NCBI GenBank assembly: GCA_002492465.1
Contig: DKYT01000007.1
Coordinates: forward strand, 1 to 64,000
DNA from: Lachnospiraceae bacterium UBA7093
GTDB lineage: Bacteria > Bacillota > Clostridia > Lachnospirales > Lachnospiraceae
Length of the DNA stretch: 64,000 bases
Direction: 5' to 3'
Made by a program: the position numbers and the translations under genes. Shown one piece after another: positions 21,443-30,639 of the stretch. The stretch's first letter is position 1. The number at the start of each line of letters is the position of its first letter. The notes beneath the pieces are model-generated. The model ran no database searches, was not told the DNA's origin, and was given only the letters and a program-made list of their open reading frames with translations.

Positions 21443-23110
21443 TCACTTCAGCTCATACAAAGTCCACAAACCCTTCTCTATTTTCATCTGGCAGCGGCTG
21501 AGTTTTGGATTTGCCTTTAAAAGCAGCTCCAGGGAAGCTTCCCTGTTTTCATGGTCAGCCACATAGACCAACAGGCGGTCGCTCTCCGAAATACGCCTGT
21601 CGGTAATTGGCTCCTGATTTCCCTGGCTTGCCAGATACACCCTTTCATATTCCATCAATTCGTCAGACAGCCACCAAATATGATCGGAAGAGGCTTCATT
21701 GTAGAAAACCACCACCGTATCCTCTCTGTGCTCCTGTACAAAGGACATTGCCTCCCTTTCCTCCTCATACAGGAAAAAGACCCTGCCGCTTTTCAACGCC
21801 AGTCCTTCCGTCACCAGCAACAGTACGCCGAATGCCCCCGCAAGAACCACCTTTGCCGTTCTTTCTTTTCCTCCTCCGGTAAGGGGCTTAACAAACCCTG
21901 AAAGCAGCGTCCACGCTCCGTACAAAATCAAAAACAGCAGCAGTCCGTAAATGGGAAGCTGGTAGCGGTTGGAGGTTTCTCCCAACAGCAGCGCAGTCTT
22001 GGAAACGGTAAAGAAATAACCGGCACAGGCAAACAAAATCATGTCCCATGCCGCCCCAAAAGAAGCTGCCTTTCTTTTTCCTTTTTTTCTCAGATATTCA
22101 TAGGTCACGGCAAAAAGGCAGATTCCCAGAAGCCACCAGCTTAACGTACCGTTCATCACATAATCGTCAAATAATCCATAAAAAAACCGAAGCCGTTCCC
22201 AGGTGTTGGACACGTCGCTGAATTCGCTGACCGCCTCCGTTCCCCTGTAGCCTCTTAATATATGGGACATACTTGCAGGATAATAAAGAACCGCCCCCAC
22301 AAAGCCTGCCCCGCATGCCGCTCCATAGGCAAACACCTCCTTCACCTTCCTGCTTTTGATCAGCCAAAAACAAAAGGCAAGGGCAAGGAAAAAATGAAAA
22401 ATAATATAATAATACTGCGTCAGAAATCCCAGGAAAACCGTCAGAGCAAGGGGAAGGAAAAAAGTTCTCACCCGGAAATCCCCTTTTTTCACGGCACGAA
22501 GGTGCAGCCCCAGGCAAAGCAACACAAAAAAAGTCAGCCACTGGTACATCCGGATAAACATTACCCCCGAGATTACAGCGCCGGAAAAGCCCCAGCCAAG
22601 ACAGGTAAGAAGGGCAAGCATCCGGCCTTTGCTTCTTGTCTTTTCCTTTTCCTCTTCCCCTTTTCCCGGAGCCCTTTCCCCACAGGTTACAGCAGTATAT
22701 ACGCCGTAGGCAAGGAGCAGATAGGAGCCGATATACCCGATCAGGTTTACGCCGATTCCCAGCCACTTGCTGAATACCCCCGGGAAAAGGGAACATGCGG
22801 TGTGAAAAAGATAATAATAAAAGGGAGGATGCACATCCCAGGACTGCATCTGCTTTACCACTTGATACCGGAAGCCTTCTCCCGGCAGCACCACAAAATC
22901 ATTTCTCAGGGCGTCCCGTTCCATCCACTGCCTGTCGTTTACAAAAAGCCCTGCCGTCTTGTTACTGGAATAGTAGGTATACAATTCATCCTCATGGAAC
23001 CCTGCCTTCCGGTTCCCGTAATAAACCAAAACCAGCAGCTGGACGCCAAGCAGCAAAGCCATCATAAGCACAAATATGAAATTTCTTTTCTTTGCCCATG
23101 CAGTACTCAT
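21443..23110 (-). CDS. Membrane GT-C glycosyltransferase (PMT/ArnT-like)
   Basis: This 555-residue protein has more than ten membrane segments. The first external loop carries the acidic pair in GFHEDELYTYYSSNKT, where GT-C enzymes bind metal and lipid-phosphate sugar. The DVHPPFYYYLFH motif is typical of this family. A soluble C-terminal region follows (residues about 440-555). It should use a polyprenyl-phosphate sugar to glycosylate an extracellular acceptor. It ends the polysaccharide operon and overlaps its upstream neighbour by 4 nt. The GtrB-like gene at 32843 could supply its lipid-phosphate donor, which is inference. Confidence 0.8.
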   Translation of the reverse strand: MSTAWAKKRNFIFVLMMALLLGVQLLVLVYYGNRKAGFHEDELYTYYSSNKTAGLFVNDRQWMERDALRNDFVVLPGEGFRYQVVKQMQSWDVHPPFYYYLFHTACSLFPGVFSKWLGIGVNLIGYIGSYLLLAYGVYTAVTCGERAPGKGEEEKEKTRSKGRMLALLTCLGWGFSGAVISGVMFIRMYQWLTFFVLLCLGLHLRAVKKGDFRVRTFFLPLALTVFLGFLTQYYYIIFHFFLALAFCFWLIKSRKVKEVFAYGAACGAGFVGAVLYYPASMSHILRGYRGTEAVSEFSDVSNTWERLRFFYGLFDDYVMNGTLSWWLLGICLFAVTYEYLRKKGKRKAASFGAAWDMILFACAGYFFTVSKTALLLGETSNRYQLPIYGLLLFLILYGAWTLLSGFVKPLTGGGKERTAKVVLAGAFGVLLLVTEGLALKSGRVFFLYEEEREAMSFVQEHREDTVVVFYNEASSDHIWWLSDELMEYERVYLASQGNQEPITDRRISESDRLLVYVADHENREASLELLLKANPKLSRCQMKIEKGLWTLYELK

Positions 23111-24111
23111 TCCTGTTTTCCCTTTAAAATTCTGTGTACCCTTCTGGCAAGCTTAGGGGCTGTGCCTAAAAACAGCAGATACTTTTTATTCTTCCCGGTA
23201 AGGTAAGGGGATCTGCGCACATCCTTCTTGTGCGCCTTCAGATATTTTTTTACCTGAACATAAAATTCGTTTTTTCCATTCATCATGGAAATGGGAATAT
23301 GGAGCATATAGTCCAGACGCTGGATCAGTCCGAACCGCATTGCCTCCGGCAAAAGCTCCGGATATTCCTTCTGAACGATCTCATAAACCCGATCCGCATT
23401 TCTCACAATATCCGTAAAAACCCGGGGGAATTCATCCTTATTCCGGGTTCTGGTATTACTGCCGTAACGGTAATACACATGATAATCCTGATCCGGCAAA
23501 ATGGCAACTGCCGGAACCTTGGGCAAAAGCCTTACCAGCAAGTGAAAATCCTCGTTCAACTCTCCCTCCGGAAACCGCTCTTCCCGCAGCAGGGACCTAT
23601 GGATCAGCTTGGTGCAAAAGGAGCAGTCCCCCTTATGTAAAAGCAGTTCCCGCATAAAGTGCTGGCAATCCCACAGTTCCGGCTGTTCAGGGGGCTGACA
23701 GACGTCAGGCATCCGGTTGCCCTGTTCGTCTATCTCATCCCGGGAGATCTGAACCATCAAAAGCTTTTCCTCCAGCGCCACCGCAAGGAGCTTTTCATAC
23801 ATCGCAGGTTCAATAAAGTCGTCGCTGTCCACAAATCCTATGTACTCTCCTCTCGCCTTGGAAATGCCCAGATTTCTTGCCGAAGAGGAGCCTCCGTTTT
23901 CTTTGTGGAAAACCCGGACCCTTTTGTCCTCCAGCGCCATTTTCTCCGCAAGAGCGCCGCTGTTATCGGTGGAGCCGTCATCCACCAGTATAATTTCAAT
24001 ATTGCGATAGGTCTGTCTTCGTATGGAATTCACACACCTTGGAAGCAGATCTATGATGTTATAAACCGGTACGATTACACTGATTAAAACCGGCTTTCCG
24101 GTACCTTCCAT
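23107..24111 (-). CDS. Family 2 glycosyltransferase
   Basis: The GT-A fold is clear: ISVIVPVYNIIDLLPRCVNS, then EIILVDDGSTDNSG, then ENGGSSSARNLGI, then YIGFVDSDDFIEP. The DSDD motif binds metal and sugar nucleotide. It transfers a sugar to the growing polysaccharide unit on the inner face of the membrane; donor and linkage cannot be inferred. The ATG at 24111 with GAGAGG upstream is preferred to 24147, which would enlarge the overlap with the previous gene. It is coupled to the GT-C gene. Confidence 0.85.
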   Translation of the reverse strand: MEGTGKPVLISVIVPVYNIIDLLPRCVNSIRRQTYRNIEIILVDDGSTDNSGALAEKMALEDKRVRVFHKENGGSSSARNLGISKARGEYIGFVDSDDFIEPAMYEKLLAVALEEKLLMVQISRDEIDEQGNRMPDVCQPPEQPELWDCQHFMRELLLHKGDCSFCTKLIHRSLLREERFPEGELNEDFHLLVRLLPKVPAVAILPDQDYHVYYRYGSNTRTRNKDEFPRVFTDIVRNADRVYEIVQKEYPELLPEAMRFGLIQRLDYMLHIPISMMNGKNEFYVQVKKYLKAHKKDVRRSPYLTGKNKKYLLFLGTAPKLARRVHRILKGKQE

Positions 24112-25331
24112 TCGATTCCTCTCCCTTCCGAATCCTTTCTCATCCATTCTACCATCTTTCCGGGTTGAATCACAGGCGCAACGCTTAATGGCCCTTCCGC
24201 CGCCGGCTCCGCCTTTCCTTTCAGAAGCCCCTCCAGCATACGGATCAGCTCCTTCGCCCCATTTTCTCCGTTCCAGCTGTTGACAATGGTCCAGTATGCC
24301 CTCCTGCCCATCATTTTTCTCTCCCCAGGGTGATCCAGCAGATACCTCACCGCCTTCTCCATTTCCTTATAATCATTATCGGGATAAACCATGCCGTTTT
24401 CCTTTTGCCGGATCAGGTAAGGTACTGCGCCTGCCTGCACATTTGCCACCACGGCGCAGCCGCTGTTCATTTCCTCATTCACCACAGCCCCCCAGCCCTC
24501 TAAATGGTTGCTGGTAAAAACGGCAATATGGCACTTCGCCATAATGTCCCTGGTTTCCTCAGGGTTTTTAAAACCATGAAAGGTCATTATTTCTTCCAGT
24601 CCCTGGGTCTGGCAGCTTTTGCGAAGCGCCTCCTCCATCTCGCCGCCGCCCACCATATGAATGTGAATCCGCCGGTTCCCCATCCGGGACCGCATCTCTT
24701 TTTCGTTTAACGCCGCCCCCAGACGCAGCATGTATTCCGGGTGCTTCAGGGGTATGAACCGTCCCGCCCATACAATATTGGTCAGCACCTTCTCGTCCCC
24801 CTTGATGCCGTCAAGCTCTTCCTCCGTGTAATGTCTGGTTTCCGGGAAATAGCCCCATTTAAACATCTTATCAGGATAAGCGCCAATCAAATGAAAGTCC
24901 GAGGGCACATAAGCCCCTGCGCAGAGAAGATATGCCGGCTGGTTTCGATATCTGATATGTTCTCTGTATTTATGAATTAAGCCTCTGGGCGACAAAGCCT
25001 TCCACTGTCCTTCCCTGTAGATCCGTTCACTGATGCGCACCGTCAGCTTTCCTGCATTTAACCGCTCCTGTACCAGATCCTCCCTCTGGCTCCATCCGGC
25101 AAGCAGCACATCGCTTTCCATAATCAGCTTTACACACCGCTCTTCCTCCTCATACAGGCGGCATACATAGGGCAGCTTTTCTCCCGCCTGACTCCAGCCC
25201 ATGTTAATCCGCTCCTGCTCCATAGGCACAGTCTGAATGAAACGGTAATCCTCCCCCAGCAGCTTATAACAGGCATTGGAAAAAGGAATCTGATGATGAT
25301 TGATGTAGTTGGATAGAAAGGTAACCCTCAT
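24084..25331 (-). CDS. Family 4-type glycosyltransferase
   Basis: This 415-residue protein has a GT-B layout. The N-terminal domain starts MRVTFLSNYINHHQIPFSNA. The C-terminal domain has NIVWAGRFIPLKHPEYMLRL, then IHMVGGGEMEEAL, then the EWG-like region HLEGWGAVVNEEMNSGCAVV with the E-x7-E donor-binding pattern. It is probably a retaining transferase of the polysaccharide pathway. It overlaps the next gene by 28 nt and the previous one by 4. Its C-terminal ~45 residues (from AEPAAEGPLSV) look poorly conserved. Confidence 0.85.
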   Translation of the reverse strand: MRVTFLSNYINHHQIPFSNACYKLLGEDYRFIQTVPMEQERINMGWSQAGEKLPYVCRLYEEEERCVKLIMESDVLLAGWSQREDLVQERLNAGKLTVRISERIYREGQWKALSPRGLIHKYREHIRYRNQPAYLLCAGAYVPSDFHLIGAYPDKMFKWGYFPETRHYTEEELDGIKGDEKVLTNIVWAGRFIPLKHPEYMLRLGAALNEKEMRSRMGNRRIHIHMVGGGEMEEALRKSCQTQGLEEIMTFHGFKNPEETRDIMAKCHIAVFTSNHLEGWGAVVNEEMNSGCAVVANVQAGAVPYLIRQKENGMVYPDNDYKEMEKAVRYLLDHPGERKMMGRRAYWTIVNSWNGENGAKELIRMLEGLLKGKAEPAAEGPLSVAPVIQPGKMVEWMRKDSEGRGIEWKVPESRF

Positions 25332-26656
25332 CCCTCTGCTTCCTCCTCTATAGCGTCGTAGATCTCCAACAGCCTTGCATAATTTCTCTCCCCGTCATGG
25401 GTCAGCCTTGCTCTTCTCCTTGCTCCTTCTGAAATCCGCCGGGCAAGGCAGCGTCCCTTTTCGTCCGTATTTTCATCCCACAGCAGTCTGATTTTTTCCG
25501 CCATCCGGGCGGCGTCTCCCACCGGAAACAAAAGCCCGTCCTCCCCGTCTGTGATCATATCCGGTATGCCTCCCGTTTCGGATGCCGCCACGGGAACCCC
25601 CAGAAGCTGCGCTTCTCCCACCGTATTTGGGGAATTTTCCAATACGGAAGCACACACAAATATACTGCTCCTTAAAAACTGCTCCTTCATTTGACCAGCG
25701 TCCAATTTTCCCGTCATAATCACACACTCTTCCAGACGGTTTCTTCGAATCAGTCTCAGAAGGTATTTGCCGTAAGCAGAAATCTTCAATTTTTCTTTCA
25801 GGGAATTGTATCTCAAAATATTGTTGCCAGCCACATAAAGCTTTAAATCCGGATATTCCGGCAACAGAAGCGTGATCGCCTCCAGCACAAAGTGCATTCC
25901 TTTTAAAGGATAATCTCCCTGGGCAAGAAAAATACTGTGCTTCCGGCACTTTTCAGGCTCCCATTTTCCCTGGTAAAATTCTTCCCGCAGGGTTTCATTC
26001 ATGGGATAATACTTTGCCCCCGGATTGATTTTTACCGTGCCCTCACGATCGAAGCGGGTTCTGCCGGTAATATTGCCGCAATCCAGTAACACCTTCTTCT
26101 CCCTCTCTCCCCGGCATAAAAACTTTTTCTGCTGTTGCCTGATCGAATCTCTTCGCACAAAATCTCTGAAGGTAACTTTCCTTTGCACCCGCTCCGGCAG
26201 CCCCGCCATATAAACCTTTGCAATCTCTCCGCAAAGTCCCTGTATCCCCACCAGGGTTCTTTGGGGGCGTCCAAAAGCTCTCACCGCCGCCAGCCCATGG
26301 GGAAACTCTGTTCCGAAAACATGCATCAGATCCGGTTTAAAATCCTCCAGAATCCAGGCAAAATCCCCCTCCATCCGGTCATCGTAATCCTCCGGTCTGC
26401 TTAAATCCTCTTCAAAGGCATAGCACCGGACCGTTTCCACTATGAAGCTCTTTACCCGCCTTGTGCCTTGTCCCTGCACTTTGCCAAGCTCCTCCTCCCC
26501 CATGGGAAAGCAAACGCCCAGCTCAAAAGGCGCATTCTCCTTCTGCACTCTCTCAAAAATGCCGGAAAGCCACCCTTCCCGGTTGCTATAAGGCAAATTC
26601 AGTTCCCGCCCAATTGCAGGCAGCATAATATTACATATCCATAAAATCCTTTTCAT
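25328..26656 (-). CDS. Family 4 glycosyltransferase
   Basis: This 442-residue GT-B enzyme has an N-terminal opening MKRILWICNIMLPAIGREL. The C-terminal domain has FLAQGDYPLKGMHFVLEAIT, then LYVAGNN, then the donor-binding E-x7-E in VCASVLENSPNTVGEAQLLG, then PDMITDGEDGLLFP. It is a retaining transferase of the exopolysaccharide pathway, acting in the cytosol on a lipid-linked acceptor. It overlaps both neighbours by 4 nt, showing tight coupling. Confidence 0.88.
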   Translation of the reverse strand: MKRILWICNIMLPAIGRELNLPYSNREGWLSGIFERVQKENAPFELGVCFPMGEEELGKVQGQGTRRVKSFIVETVRCYAFEEDLSRPEDYDDRMEGDFAWILEDFKPDLMHVFGTEFPHGLAAVRAFGRPQRTLVGIQGLCGEIAKVYMAGLPERVQRKVTFRDFVRRDSIRQQQKKFLCRGEREKKVLLDCGNITGRTRFDREGTVKINPGAKYYPMNETLREEFYQGKWEPEKCRKHSIFLAQGDYPLKGMHFVLEAITLLLPEYPDLKLYVAGNNILRYNSLKEKLKISAYGKYLLRLIRRNRLEECVIMTGKLDAGQMKEQFLRSSIFVCASVLENSPNTVGEAQLLGVPVAASETGGIPDMITDGEDGLLFPVGDAARMAEKIRLLWDENTDEKGRCLARRISEGARRRARLTHDGERNYARLLEIYDAIEEEAEG

Positions 26657-27501
26657 TTTTTCCGACCTTTTCCAGCATAAACCGCTTCCTTCAAACGGTT
26701 GTAAAGACCTGCCGTCTTTTCATTTTCTGCAATCATACTGCGAAGGGGCGCCAGCGTAAGCAGCAGAGTCAGCCGGAAGCGAAAGCGCTGCCCTCCGGTC
26801 ATATATTTCCCGGTAATCTCCCTGTGCTCCCTTGCAGAAACCTTCCTGTTTTCCTTTGTCTCCGAAAAGCCTCCCCCTTCATAGTCTGCCACCAGCATAT
26901 TCTGATACGCAAAAGTCAGCTTTTCCTTTTTGGAACCTACAAAAAAACACCACAAAAACTGCTCATAATCCGCCCTTACCAGATATCCGGTATCAAAGGG
27001 GTGCTCCCTGAAGATCCTTCGGGAGTAAAAGCACGCCTGATGGCAAGGCACATTCCGATAGCATCCAAAAGGATCCATCCGGGGATTGGAGGCAACCCTC
27101 TGCCGGGTCAGCCTTTCATAAATATCCCCATAAAAAATCCCCTCTTCCGCTCCCTTGCTCTCTATAAAATCCTGCATTTTTTCCAAAACGTCAGATCCGT
27201 AAAACCGGTCCCCGCAGTTTAAAAAATAAAGATACCTTCCCTCCGCCTCTTTCGCCGCCTGGTTCATGGCATCGTAGATACCCCCATCTTTCTTTTCTAT
27301 GATCCGCAGCCTGGGTCCCTCTCCTTCTTCCCATGCCTTTTTCCAGCCGTAAGCACAGGCAAGAGAACCGTCCCCTGAGCCTCCGTCCTTCAGAATCACC
27401 TCAAAATTTCGAAAGCTTTGCATCCCAATGCTTTCCAGCGTATCCTTTAGCTTATCTCCGGGATTCAGGCAGACAACCAGAATTGAAAAATATGGATTCA
27501 T
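26653..27501 (-). CDS. Family 2 glycosyltransferase (WcaA-like)
   Basis: From ATG 27501, after GGAGGAATGGGAAGG, the protein is about 282 residues. It shows the GT-A motifs FSILVVCLNPGDKLKDTLES, FEVILKDGGSGDGS, KKDGGIYDAMNQAAKEAEGR and YLYFLNCGDRFYG. The KDGGIYDAMN signature marks the WcaA/colanic-type subgroup. The C-terminus has a hydrophobic segment (FRLTLLLTLAPLRSM), perhaps membrane-attached. It is part of the polysaccharide operon. Confidence 0.85.
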   Translation of the reverse strand: MNPYFSILVVCLNPGDKLKDTLESIGMQSFRNFEVILKDGGSGDGSLACAYGWKKAWEEGEGPRLRIIEKKDGGIYDAMNQAAKEAEGRYLYFLNCGDRFYGSDVLEKMQDFIESKGAEEGIFYGDIYERLTRQRVASNPRMDPFGCYRNVPCHQACFYSRRIFREHPFDTGYLVRADYEQFLWCFFVGSKKEKLTFAYQNMLVADYEGGGFSETKENRKVSAREHREITGKYMTGGQRFRFRLTLLLTLAPLRSMIAENEKTAGLYNRLKEAVYAGKGRKK

Positions 27502-27540
27502 CCTTCCCATTCCTCCTTTTCCCATGCCACGTCCGCAGCC

Positions 27541-28650
27541 TCAGTTTACATCTGACAGAATCGGCACCATATCATGAAACATAAAGGTTTGATAGGGCAG
27601 GATCCGCAGTCCGTCGTTTCCTGCCTTCATGAGAATCAAGATTGCAAAATACAATATTGCCGCTCCTGTTACCCCTGCCGTCAAAAGTTTTCTCCATTTC
27701 GGATTTTCTATATCTGCAAGCAGTGCCGGCAGGAAAAAAATATGAGTGATGGTCAGATAATAGCCGATTCTGGATATAATGGGCAGGAAGGAGCAGCATA
27801 CATACATGGCAAGGGCTCCTAAATTACAATAAAAATAAAAGCGGTTGCGCCTGTGGTCTTTTACGGTTTTTTTGTAACAAAACAGGGAAAGAATCAGAAC
27901 GGCAACGCAGCGGGCGATGTTTACCAGACTGGTTCCGCCTTCCAGATATTCTGTGTCTTCATAGGTGGGATAGAGAAAAATCACCACTTTCAAATAAAAA
28001 TCCTGAAGAAGGAAAAAGGTACTGCAAAAAACCGCCGCCAGGGCAAGCTGCCATTTTTTCCATTGCCAGGAGGCGAGCACATATAACGGCAGCACCACCA
28101 GAATGGATTTGTGCAGGGTAGCGCCCAGCAACACCAAAAACACAAATTTCAGCCATTCCTTTCGCAGCACATAGGGAATGGCAAGCACCGCCAGGGCAAG
28201 CGCCAAATAATAACGTACTGTGTTGAAGGACTGAAAATAATAGCCCAGCGCCATAAACAGGAAAAAACTAAAGCCAAAAGAATCCGCCTGCTGATACAGG
28301 GCAATCAAGAAAAATAAAATGGTGAAAAAGGCAAAAAAGGCAAAAACCAACAGATAATTTTCAAAACCGCTGATTTCATAAAGAATCTTTACAATCCAGT
28401 TAAAGCCAAACTCCGTGGGAACGAAAGCGTCACAGTTGATCAGATGCATAAACTCAACGTATTTCGCATAATCGTTGCCCACATTCAGCCGGCATGCCGC
28501 AAGGGAAAACAAAAGCAGAAAAATAGATACCAGACAAAGTCCGTTCACCATCTGCTGTCTGCTCACCTTATTCCTTTCATATTTACAGCGGTTGTTCACT
28601 GCCAGTCCTGACAGAACCGTCAGCGCCGCCACCATTACATACAAAATCAT
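27541..28650 (-). CDS. EpsG-family polysaccharide polymerase-like membrane protein
   Basis: This 369-residue protein has about ten membrane segments. It carries the EpsG-type loop CRLNVGNDYAKYVEFMHLIN, followed by EFGFNWIVKILYEISGF, which marks this Wzy-like family in Bacillus and Clostridia. It is expected to polymerise repeat units outside the membrane. It overlaps the upstream glycosyltransferase by 4 nt. No Wzx flippase is visible in the window, so export of the unit is not fully explained. Confidence 0.8.
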   Translation of the reverse strand: MILYVMVAALTVLSGLAVNNRCKYERNKVSRQQMVNGLCLVSIFLLLFSLAACRLNVGNDYAKYVEFMHLINCDAFVPTEFGFNWIVKILYEISGFENYLLVFAFFAFFTILFFLIALYQQADSFGFSFFLFMALGYYFQSFNTVRYYLALALAVLAIPYVLRKEWLKFVFLVLLGATLHKSILVVLPLYVLASWQWKKWQLALAAVFCSTFFLLQDFYLKVVIFLYPTYEDTEYLEGGTSLVNIARCVAVLILSLFCYKKTVKDHRRNRFYFYCNLGALAMYVCCSFLPIISRIGYYLTITHIFFLPALLADIENPKWRKLLTAGVTGAAILYFAILILMKAGNDGLRILPYQTFMFHDMVPILSDVN

Positions 28651-29471
28651 AGCTGCTCCTGCTTCCGGGATTGTTCTCCCTGAAGACCATTTCTGTCTTT
28701 TCCTTCCCTAATCCCCTGCTTCATCATCCCGTATGCCTCTTTCAAGGACATTTCCTTTAACAGCTCTCCCTTATGGGCATACAAAAAGCGCAGGGAAAAA
28801 AGTTTGGCAAGACCGCCGTATAGATGATGATAAAGCACGCCTCTGTCTGTAAAAAACTTCCGATTATATCCCTGAAACCAGGTGGATTCCCGGTAAACTT
28901 CCTCCCCAAGCTCCGCTGTGGCACGGTACAAATGCAGCCCCTTTTTCAAACAGTCATGCAAAAATAAACTGTCCTCCCCGTTGCTGTACCTTGCTCCTCC
29001 ACCAAATAGCAGAGAAAAGCATACATTAGCACGGCGCAGGGACTCGGTTCTTGCCGCCACTGCATAGGTGGGGTATCTGCCGTAATTGTACCAGCGGATC
29101 CTGCCCTGCTTTCTGTTATAATAGGTAGCGCGGCGGGGATCCACTTTAAAATTAAAGGTGATCACATCTGCATCCCCGTTCTGTTCAAAGGCGCTGCACA
29201 CCATTTTTTCATATTCCGGATAAAAAACGATATCCTCGTCGGAAAACAGGCAAAGCTCCCCGTCGGCATGCATAAGCGCCGTGTTTCTGTTCAGCCCTAC
29301 GCCTCTTTCCGCCATGGCAAAGCACCGGATTTTTCTCCCTCTATGGGAATATTCCTGATAGGCAAAATGATCGCACTGATTCACAATGACTGCCTCTGTC
29401 TGCAAATTCATTCTTTCAGCCAGCTGGTTCACTTCCTGATCCACTGCCGCCACCAGTACCTGTAATTTCAT
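28647..29471 (-). CDS. Glycosyltransferase of the GT-A type
   Basis: From ATG 29471, with GAGGAAGC upstream, the protein is 274 residues. It starts MKLQVLVAAVDQEVNQLAER and has VIVNQCDH, RGVGLNRNTALMHADGELCL and FSDEDIVFYPEYEKM, where SDED is the metal-binding DxD-like motif. The pattern NRNTA..A.GE is shared with GT2-like enzymes of EPS loci. It is a polysaccharide transferase with unknown donor, translated between the Wzz-like gene and the polymerase. Confidence 0.8.
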   Translation of the reverse strand: MKLQVLVAAVDQEVNQLAERMNLQTEAVIVNQCDHFAYQEYSHRGRKIRCFAMAERGVGLNRNTALMHADGELCLFSDEDIVFYPEYEKMVCSAFEQNGDADVITFNFKVDPRRATYYNRKQGRIRWYNYGRYPTYAVAARTESLRRANVCFSLLFGGGARYSNGEDSLFLHDCLKKGLHLYRATAELGEEVYRESTWFQGYNRKFFTDRGVLYHHLYGGLAKLFSLRFLYAHKGELLKEMSLKEAYGMMKQGIREGKDRNGLQGEQSRKQEQL

Positions 29472-29502
29472 AGCTTCCTCAATTCCCGGCATAACGCCTC
29501 TG

Positions 29503-30639
29503 TTATGATCCAAAATAGCGGTTTAAAAATTCCTCGTCCGCCTGAGCAATGATCATTCCCAGCACCTTGCAGTCCTGGTTTTTCAGCAGGCTTAAAATCC
29601 TTGAAACCTTTCTCCCCGTATCTGTCCCAAAGGGAAGGAGCAGAATCACGCCCCCCGCTTCTCTGATCATTCTGCACTCATCTTCTCCCAGAATGTTGCC
29701 GTTAAAGGCAAGAATATCCCACTGGCTGTTCTTTTCCGGCGCCTCTTCCTTCGCCTCTCTGCTCCAGCTGAGTTCTTCCTCCTCCGGCGCAGTACCGGTA
29801 AACGCCTCCAGCCCTTCACTGTTTAAAAGCCTCTCCAGCTCCAGCCTTCGGGTATCCCCATGGTCAGCCATGTCCACAATGGCAAAGGTTCTTCCCTCCC
29901 CCATCATGTAACGTATATTTGCCTTCAATTCCCTTGCATAGGGCTGCAGCCCTTTCTGATTTTTGGTCAGTATGCCAAGCGCTTTATATGGATACCGCTT
30001 TTCAATATCCTCCTGCACGTATACAGCTTCGTCCAATACATAACCAAACAGAATTCCCAAAAGCGCCAGAACTCCCAGGATCACTGCTCCGGTAACGCAG
30101 GCGGATGTAGTTCTGTCATCCCAGTAAACCCTCTCGGGGACACCTGAGCGGATCACCTTAATCTGCTCCAGTTCCTCATCGTCCCTTGCATATTCCCGCA
30201 GCCCTGCCTCCACCGCATTTTTGATTTCGCGGACAAACTTTTCATTTTCTCCCCTTACCGTAACGGTAAGAAGCCTGATGTCTGATAAGATTTCCGCAGT
30301 GGTAGCTTCGCTTACCTGTTCTCTTTCATATCCAGGCAGTCCCTTCATCACCAAATCCATAATCGGATCCGTATCCAGCAGGTCGTTCCAGGTATAGCCG
30401 TTGTAATATTGATAAACCTCTCCGCTTTCATCGTGGCCAAAGCTGATGTACAGCTTGGACACCGCTTCATATTCCACCGGCATTTTCATGGACCGCGCCA
30501 CCTGATAAATAACACCTCCGCAAGTAGCTCCCAAAATAGCAAGAACCACTGCAAGCCATATCCGCCGCTGCAGATACAGCATCAACCGCTTCAGGTCCAT
30601 TCCTCTGTTCAGATATTCTTCATTCTTTTCCGTCTTCAT
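29503..30639 (-). CDS. Wzz/CapA-like chain-length regulator with degenerate kinase-like tail
   Basis: This 378-residue protein has an N-terminal Wzz layout: membrane helix IWLAVVLAILGATCGGVIYQ, extracellular region (residues 50-180) with the usual LYISFGHDESGEV strand, and second membrane helix ACVTGAVILGVLALLGILFG. After ALGILTKN the C-terminus has the order of a CpsD-type tyrosine-kinase fold (TFAIVDMADHGDTRR, then WDILAFNGN, then ILLLPFGTDTGRKVS) but lacks a Walker A loop and tyrosine cluster. It probably sets chain length without kinase activity, or the kinase is supplied elsewhere. It overlaps the sugar transferase gene by 20 nt. Confidence 0.8.
   Translation of the reverse strand: MKTEKNEEYLNRGMDLKRLMLYLQRRIWLAVVLAILGATCGGVIYQVARSMKMPVEYEAVSKLYISFGHDESGEVYQYYNGYTWNDLLDTDPIMDLVMKGLPGYEREQVSEATTAEILSDIRLLTVTVRGENEKFVREIKNAVEAGLREYARDDEELEQIKVIRSGVPERVYWDDRTTSACVTGAVILGVLALLGILFGYVLDEAVYVQEDIEKRYPYKALGILTKNQKGLQPYARELKANIRYMMGEGRTFAIVDMADHGDTRRLELERLLNSEGLEAFTGTAPEEEELSWSREAKEEAPEKNSQWDILAFNGNILGEDECRMIREAGGVILLLPFGTDTGRKVSRILSLLKNQDCKVLGMIIAQADEEFLNRYFGS

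Noticed and set aside
22262..23206. Long rightward frame opposite the GT-C gene
   Set aside because: Low-complexity Lys/Pro/His content typical of antisense frames through membrane-protein genes.
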